Origin: Corynebacterium sp. CNCTC7651
GTDB taxonomy: Bacteria > Actinomycetota > Actinomycetes > Mycobacteriales > Mycobacteriaceae
Direction of reading: 5' to 3'
NCBI RefSeq assembly: GCF_021496665.1
Contig: NZ_CP071246.1
Span: 1,674,001-1,738,000 of the forward strand
DNA: 64,000 nt
Shown: positions 24,016 to 34,333 of the stretch, in pieces
How positions within the stretch are numbered: the stretch's first letter is position 1
How the letters are laid out: every line of letters starts with the position of its first letter
Translations under genes and position numbers: made by a program
The notes under the pieces: generated by a model
Told to the model about the DNA's origin: nothing
Seen by the model: the letters and a program-made list of their open reading frames with translations, nothing else
Database searches by the model: none

Positions 24016-25133
24016 TTACTCGGCAGCGAGGAGATCGGTAATGATGCCGTCGATAAGCAAACGCCCCTTGTCCGTCACCGCAATCCGCTCGCCTGCGGTG
24101 AGCAGCCCTGCGCGCACATGCTTTTCGACGATTCCTTCAACGCCCTCGACCATCCCAGCCGGGATGCCTTCCTTGAGGCGCAGGCGCAGCATGACCTGCT
24201 CGAAGTGGTCGATGTCGGGGGTGATCTCCTCGGTGCCGTCGATAGGCAAGGTGCCCTCAGCGAGCATGGCGTTGTAGCGCTCCGGACGCTTGACGTTGAA
24301 GAAGCGGGAAGTGCCGATGTAGCTGTGCGCGCCGGGGCCCGCGCCCCACCAGCGCCCGCCGCGCCAGTAGATGAGATTGTGCGGCACTCCCCGCCCGGGC
24401 GCGCCCAGTTGGAGACCTCGTACCAGCCGAAGCCTGCGGCCTCGAGGGTGTCTGCAATGAGCTCGTAGCGCCGCGCGTACGCCTCCTCCTCCGGCGGGGG
24501 AAGCTCGCCGCGGCGGATCTTGCGGGACATGGCGGTGCCGTCCTCCACGATGAGCGAGTACGCGCTGACGTGGTCCACGCCGGTGGTGAGGATGGCGTCC
24601 AGGGTTTTTCGCACGTCATCGTCCGTCTCGGTGGGCGTGCCGTAAATCATGTCCAGGTTCACGTGGTCGAAACCGGCGCGCAACGCTTCCTGCGCGGCGG
24701 CGGTGGCGCGGCCGGGCGTGTGGCGGCGGTCCAGCACTTTCAGCACCGGCGCGGACGCGGACTGCATGCCCAAGCTCACGCGGGTGAAGCCGTGCTCGAG
24801 CAGGCCCGCGAAGTATTCCGGGCTGGTGGATTCCGGGTTGGATTCGGTGGTGATCTCCGCGCCCGGCGCGATGCCGATGCTGCCGCGGATGGCGCCCAGG
24901 ATGCGGCCTAAGCCGTCCGCGCCGAGCAGGCTGGGGGTGCCGCCGCCGATAAATACAGTGTCCGCCTGCGGGAGCTCGTGCGTTCGGGCTGCAAGGGCGA
25001 GCTCGCGCTCCAGCGCGTCCAGGTACGCGGCGTGGGAGGTGTCCACCTCGGTGGGCGTGTAGGTGTTGAAATCGCAGTAGCCGCAGCGCGTGGCGCAGAA
25101 CGGGACGTGTACGTAAACGCCGAAAGAATCCAT
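24016..25133 (-). pseudogene. hemW: Heme chaperone HemW, frameshifted
   Basis: Radical-SAM HemW-family protein (oxygen-independent coproporphyrinogen oxidase-like). The first part (ATG at 25133) is intact with the iron-sulfur motif CATRCGYCDFNTY, GGGTPSLL and DMIYGTPTETDDD. At about 24381-24383 the frame is lost after GGECR. The expected continuation HNLIYWRGGRWWGAGPGAHSYIG is found one frame over and runs to the stop at 24016. Restoring one C (read on the minus strand) joins the two halves perfectly. Real mutation or a base-call/assembly error cannot be told apart. If real, the C-terminal HemW domain is lost. hrcA follows. Confidence 0.9.
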
Positions 25134-25144
25134 CGGGGGCTAGG

Positions 25145-25813
25145 TTACGCGCCGCGACGGCGGCGCTTCGCGGCCACCTTGGCCACCACGGCGTCGATGC
25201 GCGCGCGTTCCTTGAGAAACTCCGGCGGGTTGCCGCCGCGCATAGTGCGGGTGAACGCCGGGTGGTCCTCGCACACCGTCTCAATCCAGCCGTCCACGGC
25301 GGCCTCCACCAGTTCGCCCACGCTGGCGTAGAGGTGCGGCAGGCTCACCGCACCCAGCTCGCGGGCCACCATCTCAGTCTGCTCCAGGGTGTATTCCACC
25401 AGCTCGCCCAAGTGCTGGACCACAAGGTCGGTGCGGCCGGTCAGCGCATCGTGCATCGTCTGCACGGAGAACGGCGCTTGCAGCGGGAAGAGGTCCTCGA
25501 GGCCGGAGGCGTCGAGAAGCTCGGGCTCCGGGATCTTCTCCTCGGGGCCCGCAGAGGCGGAGAGCACGCCGGCGCGCATGCCGGAGGTGAGCGCCTGGCG
25601 CAGGCCGATCAACTCGCCGACCACGCGGCGGGCGTCCTGGCGGGCATCGTCCACGATCTCGGAGAACTCGGCCAGGCAGTCGTCCGCCAGCTCGCCGTCG
25701 TAGTCCGCGATGGCTTCGGCGATGTGCTCGGTGTATTCCGCAACCTCGTCGCCGATGTTGTAGATCTCCTGGGTGAGTTCGCGGTGGCGCAACATCGCTG
25801 CTGTCTTATGCAC
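25145..25813 (-). CDS. Hypothetical helical protein
   Basis: 222 aa, unknown function, apparently soluble and almost all helix with strong acidic character in the first half (EVAEYTEHIAEAIADYDGELADDCLAEFSEIVDD) and a basic C-terminus (VVAKVAAKRRRRGA). No recognised motif, signal peptide or membrane segment. It ends 12 bases before the hemW start and could share its transcript. I have a vague memory of similar conserved corynebacterial proteins only. Confidence 0.65.
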   Translation of the reverse strand: MHKTAAMLRHRELTQEIYNIGDEVAEYTEHIAEAIADYDGELADDCLAEFSEIVDDARQDARRVVGELIGLRQALTSGMRAGVLSASAGPEEKIPEPELLDASGLEDLFPLQAPFSVQTMHDALTGRTDLVVQHLGELVEYTLEQTEMVARELGAVSLPHLYASVGELVEAAVDGWIETVCEDHPAFTRTMRGGNPPEFLKERARIDAVVAKVAAKRRRRGA

Positions 25814-25946
25814 TGCGTTGTCCCCCTTCCCAGGATTCTGTGAGCAAACTCTGAATTAGAGCTCCGAGGCGCAATGCTATTGCACCCGCGCGCAGTGGCC
25901 TCGCAGCCACGCCGATAGCACGGGCGGGCACGAACGAGCGCGGCAA

Positions 25947-27785
25947 CTAGCGCTGGTACAGCTTGTCGATGTCCTCCTGGAAGCGCTGGAACACCACGTT
26001 GCGCTTGACCTTCATGGTCGGCGTCATCTCGTCGTTCTGCTCCGAAAGGTCGCGGTCCAGGATGCGGAACTTCTTGATTGCCTCGGCGCGGGACACGGTG
26101 GCGTTGGCCATGTTGATCGCGTCCTGCACCTCCGCGCGCAGGGCCGGGTCCTGCGCCAACTCGGACATCTTCCGGTTGGCCGGGATGTTGTGGTTGGCCT
26201 TCCAGCGCTTCAGCTCCTCCTCATCCAAGGTGACCAGCACGCCGATGAACGGCTTGCCGTCGCCCACCACCAGCGCGTTGGAGATCAGCGGATCCTGGCG
26301 GATGATCTCCTCCATCGGGCCCGGGGAGATGTTCTTGCCGCCGGCGGTGACAATCAGGTCCTTCTTGCGGCCGGTGATGCGGACGTAACCTTCCTCATCC
26401 ACCTCGCCCAAGTCGCCGGTATTGAACCACTCGCCGTCAAAGGCCTCCTCGGTGGCCTCCGGGTTGCCCCAGTAGCGCGTGAACACGCCGGGTCCGGCGA
26501 ACTCGATCTCGCCGTCATCGTTGATCCGCACCGAGTAGCCGTTCACCGGCTGGCCCACGGTGCCGATCTTCTGGGCGCCCTTGTGGTTCACGCAGCAGGC
26601 GGCGCAGGTTTCGGTGAGGCCGTAGCCCTCATAGATCGCCACACCCATGCCGCGGTAGAAATGGCTCAGGTCCGAGCTCATGGCGCTGCCACCGGTGATG
26701 CCGTACCAGACCGAGCCGCCGATGGCCTCCTTGATCTTGGAGTACACCAGCTTCTCAAACACCTTGACTTTGGCCTTCTGCACGCGCGACGGCCCCTCCG
26801 GCGTGTCCAGTGCCTGGGAGTACTCGATCGCGGCCTTCTCCGCCGCGAGGAAGACGCGCTTGCCCACGGCGGAGCCGTCCGCGGCCTTGTTGTACGCGCC
26901 GTCGCGCACCTTCTCAAACACGCGCGGCACGCCCAGCACCAGGTGCGGGCGCACGCGCTGCAGCTCCACGGTCAGGGTGGAGGTGTCGGACCAGTGGGAC
27001 TGCGTCGCGCCAGAGATGGTCCACGCCAACGTCACAGCACGCTGCAGCACGTGCGCGAGCGGCAGGAACGTCACCATGCGCTGGCCCGGGTAGGACACGC
27101 GGCCGATCTCGTTCTCCAACAGCGCCCACGCCTGGTACGCCCAGTTGGCGTGGCTGATCTCCACGCCCTTCGGCCGGCCGGTGGTGCCGGAGGTGTAGAC
27201 GATGGAGGCGAGGTCCTCGTGCTTGGTGGCCTGCACCCTTTCGTCGACACGCGCCTGCGGAATGTCCCTGCCCTCGAACTTCAGTGTCTCCACGCCGGCG
27301 GCGTTGAACTCGAAGATGCGGCGCAGCTGGGAGGGAGAGTCGGTGAACTGCGGCTTGCCGTCCTCGCCGAGCAGGAAGGGGCTCATCAGCTGGGTGTGGT
27401 CGCGCGTTTCGGTGAACGCAATAGTGGAGCCGGAGTCCTCCAGGATCCACTGGATCTGGTGCAGTGAGCTGGATGGGTAGACGGGCACGGAAGCGGCGCC
27501 GGCGGCCCAGATGGCGAAATCCACCAGCTGCCACTCGTAGCGCGTGTTAGAGAGGATGGCCACGCGGTCCCCCGGCTCCACCCCGTTGGCGATCAAGCCC
27601 TTCGCCACCTCATACACTTCGGCCAAAAACTCGCCGGCGGTGACGTTGACCCACTCGTAGTTCCGCGGCCGGGAGAAGAGCACGATGTGCGGTTGCTCCT
27701 CGCACAGCGCCACAAGGCGGCTCAAGCAGTGGTCAGTGTCTTTCAGGGTGAAACCGAGTTCGGTGGAGTAGCTCTGGGACGGCAT
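25947..27785 (-). CDS. Long-chain fatty-acid-CoA ligase (AMP-forming)
   Basis: 612-aa ANL-superfamily enzyme, FadD15-like. It activates a fatty acid as acyl-AMP then acyl-CoA. Motifs: P-loop YTSGTTGRPKGVEISHANW near 195, GYGLTETCAACC near 370, WFNTGDLGEVDEEGYVRITGRKKDLIVTAGGKNISP near 440-475 with the hinge, and the C-terminal catalytic Lys region (PTMKVKRNVVFQRFQEDIDKLY). No membrane segment. It is divergent from malQ across a 63-base gap. Confidence 0.93.
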   Translation of the reverse strand: MPSQSYSTELGFTLKDTDHCLSRLVALCEEQPHIVLFSRPRNYEWVNVTAGEFLAEVYEVAKGLIANGVEPGDRVAILSNTRYEWQLVDFAIWAAGAASVPVYPSSSLHQIQWILEDSGSTIAFTETRDHTQLMSPFLLGEDGKPQFTDSPSQLRRIFEFNAAGVETLKFEGRDIPQARVDERVQATKHEDLASIVYTSGTTGRPKGVEISHANWAYQAWALLENEIGRVSYPGQRMVTFLPLAHVLQRAVTLAWTISGATQSHWSDTSTLTVELQRVRPHLVLGVPRVFEKVRDGAYNKAADGSAVGKRVFLAAEKAAIEYSQALDTPEGPSRVQKAKVKVFEKLVYSKIKEAIGGSVWYGITGGSAMSSDLSHFYRGMGVAIYEGYGLTETCAACCVNHKGAQKIGTVGQPVNGYSVRINDDGEIEFAGPGVFTRYWGNPEATEEAFDGEWFNTGDLGEVDEEGYVRITGRKKDLIVTAGGKNISPGPMEEIIRQDPLISNALVVGDGKPFIGVLVTLDEEELKRWKANHNIPANRKMSELAQDPALRAEVQDAINMANATVSRAEAIKKFRILDRDLSEQNDEMTPTMKVKRNVVFQRFQEDIDKLYQR

Positions 27786-27848
27786 AATGCGTCACTTTAC
27801 CCCTGGTAACGCGCGCAGCCACCCGGAGTTTGGCTAAGGTGGCGTTCT

Positions 27849-29987
27849 GTGACGAACGCGGAAATTTTGCTCCAGCTCGCCGAAGCGTACGGCTTTGGCA
27901 CCAGCTACCGCGCCTCAAACGGGCTGATCACGGCCCCGCCGGAGCGCTCCTACATCAAGCTCTTGCGAGCCATGGGCATCCCGCTTGGGGACGATCCTTC
28001 GGACGAGGAACTCCAGTTCCACCTCCAAGCCCGCCGCCTGGAGCAGGCGACGCGCCCGCTGCCCGCCACGGTGGTTGCCACGGAGGGCGAGGAGCGCCAC
28101 TTCAACGTGCACGTGCACGACGGGCACCCGGCGCACTGCTGGATCCGCCTGGAGGACGGCTCCTCGCGCGATGCCTACCAGGACGAGAACTGGGCCGCGC
28201 CGGTGACGGCGGAGGACGGCACTGTGTGGGGCAAGGCCACGTTCCACGTGCCGGGGGACCTGCCGGCGGGCTGGCACGAGCTGCACCTGGAGTCCGACAA
28301 CTTTGAGGCGACCTGCACGCTGATCGTGGTGCCGCAGATGCTCTCCTCCAACGAGCAGTACATCCACAACCCGGTGTGGGGCGTCATGGCGCAGCTCTAC
28401 TCCGTGCGCTCCGAGCGTTCCTGGGGCATCGGCGACTTCGACGATCTCGGCCGCATTGCCGAAGTGGTGGCGCGCGAAGGCGCGGATTACCTGCTGATCA
28501 ACCCGGTCCACGCCGCCCAGCCGGTGCCGCCGGTGGAGGATTCGCCGTACCTGCCCACCTCGCGCAGGTTTGTGAACCCGATCTACATCTCCGTGGAGGC
28601 GGTGCCGGAGTTCCTGCGTTTGGACGACGCCACCCGCGCCGAAATTGGCAGGCTGGTGGAGCCGCTGAAGGCCATGAACCACTCGGCCGAGCCGCTGGAC
28701 CGCAACACTGTGTTCGCCGTGAAGCTGGATGTGTTGCGGGAGCTGTTCTACCTCGCCGGCGAGGACGAGGAGCGCACCCGCGGCTTCGAGCTGTTCATCC
28801 AGGACGAGGGCGAGGGCCTGGAGGAATTCGCCCGCTGGTGCGCCGAGCAGGCTGTAGCAACCGAAACCTCCCGCCACGGGGTGGCCAGCGAGCTGGAGGA
28901 AGCCACCCGCTTCTACATGTGGCTGCAGTTCATCGCGGATGAGCAGCGTCGCATCGCGCAGGAAAAGGCCCTGGCCGCCGGCATGAGCATCGGCATCATG
29001 ACGGACCTGGCGGTGGGCATCCACCCGGACGGCGCGGACGCCACCACCATGAAGGACGTCCTGGTTGCGGACGCGTCCGTAGGCGCGCCGCCGGACCAGT
29101 ACTCCCAGCAGGGCCAGGACTGGTCCCAGCCGCCGTGGGATCCGCGCGCGCTGGCGGAGGCCGGCTACGGCCCGTGGCGCGACCTGCTGCGCACCGTGCT
29201 GCGCCACTCCGGCGGTATCCGCGTGGACCACGTGCTGGGCCTGTTCCGCCTCTTCTGGCTACCGCGTATGGATACGCCGATGGACGGCGCGTACATGAAC
29301 TACGACTATGAGGCCATGGTGGGCGTGCTGGTGCTCGAGGCGGAGCGCGCCGGGGCCGTTGTGGTGGGCGAAGACTTAGGCACCTTCGAGCCGTGGGTGC
29401 AGGACGTGCTGCGGGACAAGGGCATTCTGGGCACCACGGTGCTGTGGTTTGAATCCACCCCGTGGGATAACTCGCCGTTGCCGTCGGAACAGTACCGCAA
29501 CTTGTCCCTTACTGCCGTCGGCACGCATGACCTGCCCCCCACCGCCGGCTACCTCCAGGGCGCGCACAACGCGCTGCGCCACGAGCTGGGTCTAGTGCAG
29601 GAGACGTTGGAGGAGCTCAACGCGAACGACGCCGTGTGGATCAGCCAGGTGCTGCGCGCCGCGCAGACGGAGGGCGCGTTCGGCGGTACCTCGCTGGAGC
29701 ACGTGGACTTCCTGGACCGCGACCTGGGCGAGTACGAGGACACTGACGCGCTCCTGGTGGGCCTGACCCGCTTCATCGCCTCCACCCCGTCCGCGATGAC
29801 CTGCACCAACCTGGTGGACATGGTGGGCGATGAGCGCATTCAGAACCAGCCGGGCACGAACTCAGAGCAGTACTCCAACTGGTGCATCCCGCTTACCGAC
29901 GCTTCCGGGCAGCCCGTTCTCATCGAGCACCTGGATGATTTGGAGCTGTTCCACCGCGTGGCGGAAGCCTCCCAGCGCGGGCGCTAG
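27849..29987 (+). CDS. malQ: 4-alpha-glucanotransferase (amylomaltase)
   Basis: 712-aa GH77 enzyme rearranging maltodextrins. The N-terminal 150 residues are the extra domain common in actinobacteria. The catalytic part has WGIGDFDDL, NPVHAAQPVPPVEDSPYLPTSRRF, GIMTDLAVGIHPDGAD, RVDHVLGLFRLFW (nucleophile Asp), VVGEDLGTF (acid/base Glu) and GTHDLPPTAGYLQG (third Asp). The start is the GTG at 27849. Its last bases CTAG are also the stop of the small converging gene. Confidence 0.95.
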   Translation: MTNAEILLQLAEAYGFGTSYRASNGLITAPPERSYIKLLRAMGIPLGDDPSDEELQFHLQARRLEQATRPLPATVVATEGEERHFNVHVHDGHPAHCWIRLEDGSSRDAYQDENWAAPVTAEDGTVWGKATFHVPGDLPAGWHELHLESDNFEATCTLIVVPQMLSSNEQYIHNPVWGVMAQLYSVRSERSWGIGDFDDLGRIAEVVAREGADYLLINPVHAAQPVPPVEDSPYLPTSRRFVNPIYISVEAVPEFLRLDDATRAEIGRLVEPLKAMNHSAEPLDRNTVFAVKLDVLRELFYLAGEDEERTRGFELFIQDEGEGLEEFARWCAEQAVATETSRHGVASELEEATRFYMWLQFIADEQRRIAQEKALAAGMSIGIMTDLAVGIHPDGADATTMKDVLVADASVGAPPDQYSQQGQDWSQPPWDPRALAEAGYGPWRDLLRTVLRHSGGIRVDHVLGLFRLFWLPRMDTPMDGAYMNYDYEAMVGVLVLEAERAGAVVVGEDLGTFEPWVQDVLRDKGILGTTVLWFESTPWDNSPLPSEQYRNLSLTAVGTHDLPPTAGYLQGAHNALRHELGLVQETLEELNANDAVWISQVLRAAQTEGAFGGTSLEHVDFLDRDLGEYEDTDALLVGLTRFIASTPSAMTCTNLVDMVGDERIQNQPGTNSEQYSNWCIPLTDASGQPVLIEHLDDLELFHRVAEASQRGR

Positions 29988-30124
29988 AGCGCCCCGACGA
30001 TCGCGGCAATGATGACCAGGGCGATCAGCGCCCACATCACCTGCGTGACGCGCGAGGTGGGGTACTTGCGCTGCGGGCGGGGCAGCTCCTGATCGCGGCG
30101 GCGCAGCTCTTCCGGGTTAGCCAT
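29984..30124 (-). CDS. Small single-span membrane protein
   Basis: 46 aa: a charged, Arg/Pro-rich first half (MANPEELRRRDQELPRPQRKYP) and one hydrophobic helix (MWALIALVIIAAIVGAL) reaching the C-terminus. The ATG at 30124 is six bases beyond the stop of the protease gene on the same strand, so it probably ends that transcript. Its stop overlaps the malQ stop on the other strand. Function unknown. Confidence 0.65.
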   Translation of the reverse strand: MANPEELRRRDQELPRPQRKYPTSRVTQVMWALIALVIIAAIVGAL

Positions 30125-30130
30125 GGTTAG

Positions 30131-31084
30131 CTACCGTACTCCACCCCCGAGCATGACAGGCACCGCGGCCAGAAGCCCCAGCGCCGCGATCACGCCGACG
30201 ACGATTGCGATGATGGTGGTGGTGTCCATGCCGGTTGCGGCAGCGCCTGGGCGCTCCCCCACCTGCTTCGCCGGGGTAGCCAGGACCGGCAGGTCTTTGA
30301 TCTCCCCGCCGGGGACCACGGCTTCAGCCTCGCCTGCGTCCACCTTCACGCCGTAGCGCTGGCGCAGGTGGCGCTCCAGCAAGTCGCTGACCTGGGAATT
30401 GCGCAGCTGCGGGCCGTTATACAGGCCGGTGGCGCGCTCCACCTTCAGCAGCTCATTGCCGTACTCATCCGGCAACCAGTTCAGGCCGGAGAGCACGCCC
30501 ACCACGCCCTTGCCGGGCACGTATACCGGGCCGCCGGAGTCACCCTCGTCCGAAGGCTTCGCGGTATCGAAGAAAAAGGAGGACCCCACCCGGCCCACGT
30601 ACGTGCCGCACGATGCGACACCGCGGGATCCGTGGGTGGTAAAGCCGTGGTAGCAGACCTTATCGCCGGGGGCCAGCGCCTGCGGTCCAACGTAGGTGCC
30701 GCCGTAGGGGTTGCCGCCCAAGCTCACGTTGGCGTTCCACTCGATCTCGCCCCAGTCGTTCGAGTGCTCCTCCCCCTCGTGCCGCTCAGACGGGTAGAAC
30801 GTGCCAGCGGGGGTGGGATAGACCTGGCCGGCGGCGTTGGTCAAGTACACCTTGTCGCCCGGCTCGCCGCAGTGCGCCGCGGTGTAGCTCTTCCGCTCCG
30901 CCACGTCGTTGTAGCCGATGGTGCAATCGGAGCCGGCCTGAGTCACATCCTTGGATATGAACACCTTGCCGCCCTGGTGAGCGACCAGCGCCGGTGCGGG
31001 CGCTGCGGAGGCTGGGATCGCAATGACGCACGGGGTGATGGCCGTGGCGCAGGCGACGGCCACGGCGGCGAGGCGGGAGCGCAT
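30131..31084 (-). CDS. Trypsin-like S1 serine protease with C-terminal membrane anchor
   Basis: 317 aa with an export signal (MRSRLAAVAVACATAITPCVIAIPASAAPA). Catalytic triad: His in SYTAAHCGEPGD, Asp in SNDWGEIEW, Ser in SDEGDSGGPVYV. Two Cys pairs (DCTIG..AHC; VCYHGF..ASC) fit disulfides. A hydrophobic stretch near the end (TTIIAIVVGVIAALGLLAAVPVML) anchors it with the catalytic domain outside. The start ATG at 31084 is 11 bases past the M3 peptidase stop. Substrate unknown. Confidence 0.88.
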   Translation of the reverse strand: MRSRLAAVAVACATAITPCVIAIPASAAPAPALVAHQGGKVFISKDVTQAGSDCTIGYNDVAERKSYTAAHCGEPGDKVYLTNAAGQVYPTPAGTFYPSERHEGEEHSNDWGEIEWNANVSLGGNPYGGTYVGPQALAPGDKVCYHGFTTHGSRGVASCGTYVGRVGSSFFFDTAKPSDEGDSGGPVYVPGKGVVGVLSGLNWLPDEYGNELLKVERATGLYNGPQLRNSQVSDLLERHLRQRYGVKVDAGEAEAVVPGGEIKDLPVLATPAKQVGERPGAAATGMDTTTIIAIVVGVIAALGLLAAVPVMLGGGVR

Positions 31085-31094
31085 GATTGAAAGA

Positions 31095-33056
31095 TTAACC
31101 CGCGAGCTCGGAGCCCGCGAGGCCACGGCGGACCAGGAGCGGGCGGGTGTCCTTGTCGCGGCCGCGGAACGCCTTGTACGCCTCCGCGTAATCGCGGGAC
31201 GCGCCCACGGCGAGGATGGTGTCGCGGAACTTCTGGCCGGTCTCGCGGTTGATGCCTTCCTCCTCGACCAGGGTGTAGCCGTCCGCGTCCAGCGCCTCGG
31301 CCCACAGGTAGGAGTAGTAGCCGGCGGAGTAGCCGCCGCCGAAGATGTGGTTGAACCAGCTGGAGCGGTAGCGCGGCTCCAGGCCGTCCACATCCAGGCC
31401 CACCTCGCGCAGCGCCTCTGCCTCGAACGCCTCGATGTCCTCCGGCACCTCGCCGGTCAGGGAGTGCCAGGCCAGGTCGATGGCGGAGGCGGCGAGGTAC
31501 TCAGCCGTCGCAAAGCCTTGCCCGAACTGGCGCGAGGCGCGCACGGCCTCCAGCAGCTCGTCCGGAATCACCTCGCCGGTGTCCACGTGGCGGGCGTAGT
31601 TGCGCACGATCTCCGGGGCGAAAGCGTAGTTCTCGTTGATCTGGGAGGGGAACTCCACCCAGTCGCGCGGCACGTTGGTGCCGGCCAGCGACGGGTAGCG
31701 CACCTTGGAGAGCAGGCCGTGCAGCGCGTGGCCGAACTCGTGGAACATGGTGGTCACATCGTCCACTGAGAGCAGGTTCTCCGGGATGCTCATCACGTTC
31801 ACAATCACCGGCTTGGTGCCGCGCAGGCGGGACTGCTCCACAAAGGAGTTCATCCACGCGCCGCCGCGCTTTGACGGGCGGGCGGAGTAGTCCGTGAGAA
31901 GCAGACCAATGCCAGTGCCGTCTTCTTCCTTGACCTCCCACACGCCCACGTCCTCGCGGTAGCCCTGAAGGTCGTCGCGGCGGATGATGTCGATGCCGTA
32001 GAGGAGCTTGGCGGCGTGAAAAACACCGTCCACAAGCACCTGCTCCAGCGGGAAGTACTTGCGCAGCTCGTTCTCGTTGAAGCTGAGCTCGCGCTCGCGG
32101 CGGCGGGCCTCGAAGTAGGGCCAGTCCGCGCCGTCGATGTCGTGGCCGGCGATCTCGGCCGCAAGCTTGCGCTCCGCCTCAGCGTTCGCGGCGGCTGCCG
32201 GGGCGAGGTCCGCCACCAGCGCGCGGGCGGCCTCGGCGGTGCCGGCGGTCTCCTCCGCGATCACGTAGTCCGCGTGCGTTTTGAAGCCAAGCAGGCGGGC
32301 GCGCTCCTGGCGCAGCTTCACCGACTCCAGGATCACGTCCCGGTTGGATTCCAGGCCGCGCTTGCGGGAAGCGTCGAAAAGCTTCTGGCGCGACTCATGC
32401 CGCGCAAGCTGGGACTGGAGGGACTGCGTGGTGGGCAGCTCAATGGGCACCACGTAGGCGCCATCCTGCTCGTAGGCGGCAAGCTGCGCGTCGGTCAGGC
32501 CCTCCATCTCTTCGCGCGTGAACGTCACCGCCTGCGCCTTCGTGTCCGCCAGCAGGTTGCGGCCGAAACGCTCCGACAGCTCGCTCAGGCGCTGGTTGAT
32601 CTCCTGCAGGCGGGTCTTGCCGGCCGCATCCAGCTGCGCGCCGCGGCGGGTGAAGCGGCGCAGCAGCAGGTCGTGCAAGCGGCGGGACTCCTCATCCTCC
32701 GGGGCCGTGACCTCGGTCAGGCGCCGGTAGAGCTCCTCATTCTGGTAAATCGAGTCCACGTGCGCGGAAAGCTTCGGCACAATGCGGTCCGCCACCTCAT
32801 CGAACTCATCCGTCGCGTCCGTGCCCTGCAGGTTGAAGAACCAGGACAGCACGCGATCCAGGTCCTGGCCCGCCAGCTCAAACGCCTCCACGGTGTTCTC
32901 CCACGTCGGCGCCTCTTCCGTGAGAATCCCGGAGATCTCCGCAGCGTGAGTCTGCAGCGCCTGCTCAAACGCGGGCTCCACGTGCTCAAGGCGGATCTCT
33001 GCGAACTCCGGCAGCTGGTACGGCAGGGTGGACGGCTTCAACAAGGGGTTAGACAT
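31095..33056 (-). CDS. M3-family metallopeptidase (oligopeptidase A/Dcp type)
   Basis: 653-aa zinc oligopeptidase that degrades short cytosolic peptides. The zinc site is TTMFHEFGHALHGLLS near residue 440, with the third ligand Glu further on in the NYARHV-ALR helix region and FGGGYSAGYYSYLWAEAL near the C-terminus. No signal peptide. The start is the ATG at 33056 (MSNPLLKPSTLPY). A longer in-frame extension upstream runs through the divergent esterase start and is not credible. Confidence 0.94.
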   Translation of the reverse strand: MSNPLLKPSTLPYQLPEFAEIRLEHVEPAFEQALQTHAAEISGILTEEAPTWENTVEAFELAGQDLDRVLSWFFNLQGTDATDEFDEVADRIVPKLSAHVDSIYQNEELYRRLTEVTAPEDEESRRLHDLLLRRFTRRGAQLDAAGKTRLQEINQRLSELSERFGRNLLADTKAQAVTFTREEMEGLTDAQLAAYEQDGAYVVPIELPTTQSLQSQLARHESRQKLFDASRKRGLESNRDVILESVKLRQERARLLGFKTHADYVIAEETAGTAEAARALVADLAPAAAANAEAERKLAAEIAGHDIDGADWPYFEARRRERELSFNENELRKYFPLEQVLVDGVFHAAKLLYGIDIIRRDDLQGYREDVGVWEVKEEDGTGIGLLLTDYSARPSKRGGAWMNSFVEQSRLRGTKPVIVNVMSIPENLLSVDDVTTMFHEFGHALHGLLSKVRYPSLAGTNVPRDWVEFPSQINENYAFAPEIVRNYARHVDTGEVIPDELLEAVRASRQFGQGFATAEYLAASAIDLAWHSLTGEVPEDIEAFEAEALREVGLDVDGLEPRYRSSWFNHIFGGGYSAGYYSYLWAEALDADGYTLVEEEGINRETGQKFRDTILAVGASRDYAEAYKAFRGRDKDTRPLLVRRGLAGSELAG

Positions 33057-33081
33057 ATGGACACTGTATAGAATCCGCCCC

Positions 33082-34333
33082 ATGCCGCACACCGAAGTCA
33101 CCTGCCCCGCTGGCACCATCGTTGGCACCGCCGATGGCGGCGTGCGCCGCTTCCACTCCATCGAGTACGCCCGCATTCCGCGCGCTTTCGACGACCCGCT
33201 GCGGGCTGAGCAGGGCTTGCTTATCGACGCCACTTCGAAGCGCCCCGGCATCCCAGCCCTGACCATCACCACCCCGGCAGATGCGAAAACGCTGACCGAT
33301 TTGCCGGTGCTGGTGTGGATCCACGGCGGCCGCTTCGAGGAGGGAGACCACACAGAGACCTTCTTCAACCCCGATGCCGTGGCGCGGCGCGGAATGCTTG
33401 TGGTGCAGGTGGGCTACCGGCTGAAGTTCCCGGGGTTACTGCCCTTCCCCACCGATCCACCCGGGCATTTCCGCGCCGTGGCGGACTGCGCGGCGGCGCT
33501 GACCTGGACCCAGCGCAACATCGAAGCCCTTCGGCGGCGACCCGACAAATGTGACCGTGATGGGCCAATCCGCCGGTGCCGCGATTGCGTTGTGGCTGTG
33601 CCGGCGCGACCACTACCGCGGCGAGTTCCGCCGTGCGCTGGCCATGTCGCCGGCATTTCCGCGCCGCGGCTTCGAGTCCCGCAAGTGGGCCGCGCGCGGT
33701 GCGGTGGGCAAGCCTTTGACGCGGGAGAGCATGAACGAGCTCTTCCAGCGTGACCCGGCGAAGCTGGAACGCGCCTACCAGCGATTCCGCACCCAATACG
33801 CCACCGACATGGCGCTGGGGCCGCACCCACTCGACGCCACCGAAATGGCGGAGGTGCCCGTGGTGGTGACGGCGACGGACCGCGAATTCTTCGACAGCGG
33901 CGCACCTTTGGACCGCGCCGGGTTGTACCGCCTGGCCGCCCGCCATTTCGACCTGCGCCGCGACGCTGCCGCGGGCTACTTCGCGGCAGTGAAAGAGATT
34001 GCGCCAGGCCACCTTGGCGGGCAGCTGCTCAGCGACTCGATGTGCCGCCGCTTTGTGGACCACGTTGCGGAGCACGCGCCGGGCCCGGTGTGGGTTGCGG
34101 AGCACCTTGGCGCGCGCCACTCGGAGGACCTTGTTCCCATGTTCCACTCGCTGTGGCTGGATGACTTCGTGCGCACCGGCGAGGTGGGGTGGCCGGAGTA
34201 CCGCGAAGGCAGGGTGGTCGCCCGGCGCGAGATCCCAGGTGGTGTGGCCGGAACGCTCAACGAGGTAGAGCTGGCCGAAGATCCCTTCGGCTACCTGCGC
34301 GGGGCGTTTACTACTGCTAGCTCGGGAGAGTAA
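33082..34333 (+). pseudogene. Type-B carboxylesterase, frameshifted
   Basis: Alpha/beta-hydrolase of about 416 codons once repaired. The first part (ATG 33082) shows PVLVWIHGGRFEEGDH (oxyanion hole) and ALTWTQRNIEA. At the CCC run 33527-33529 one extra C breaks the frame. One frame over, the sequence continues FGGDPTNVTVMGQSAGAAIAL, with the nucleophile Ser in GQSAGA, to the stop at 34333. Removing one C restores a normal family sequence. As with hemW, real mutation versus base-call error is undecided. It converges on idi with a 17-base overlap. Confidence 0.88.
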
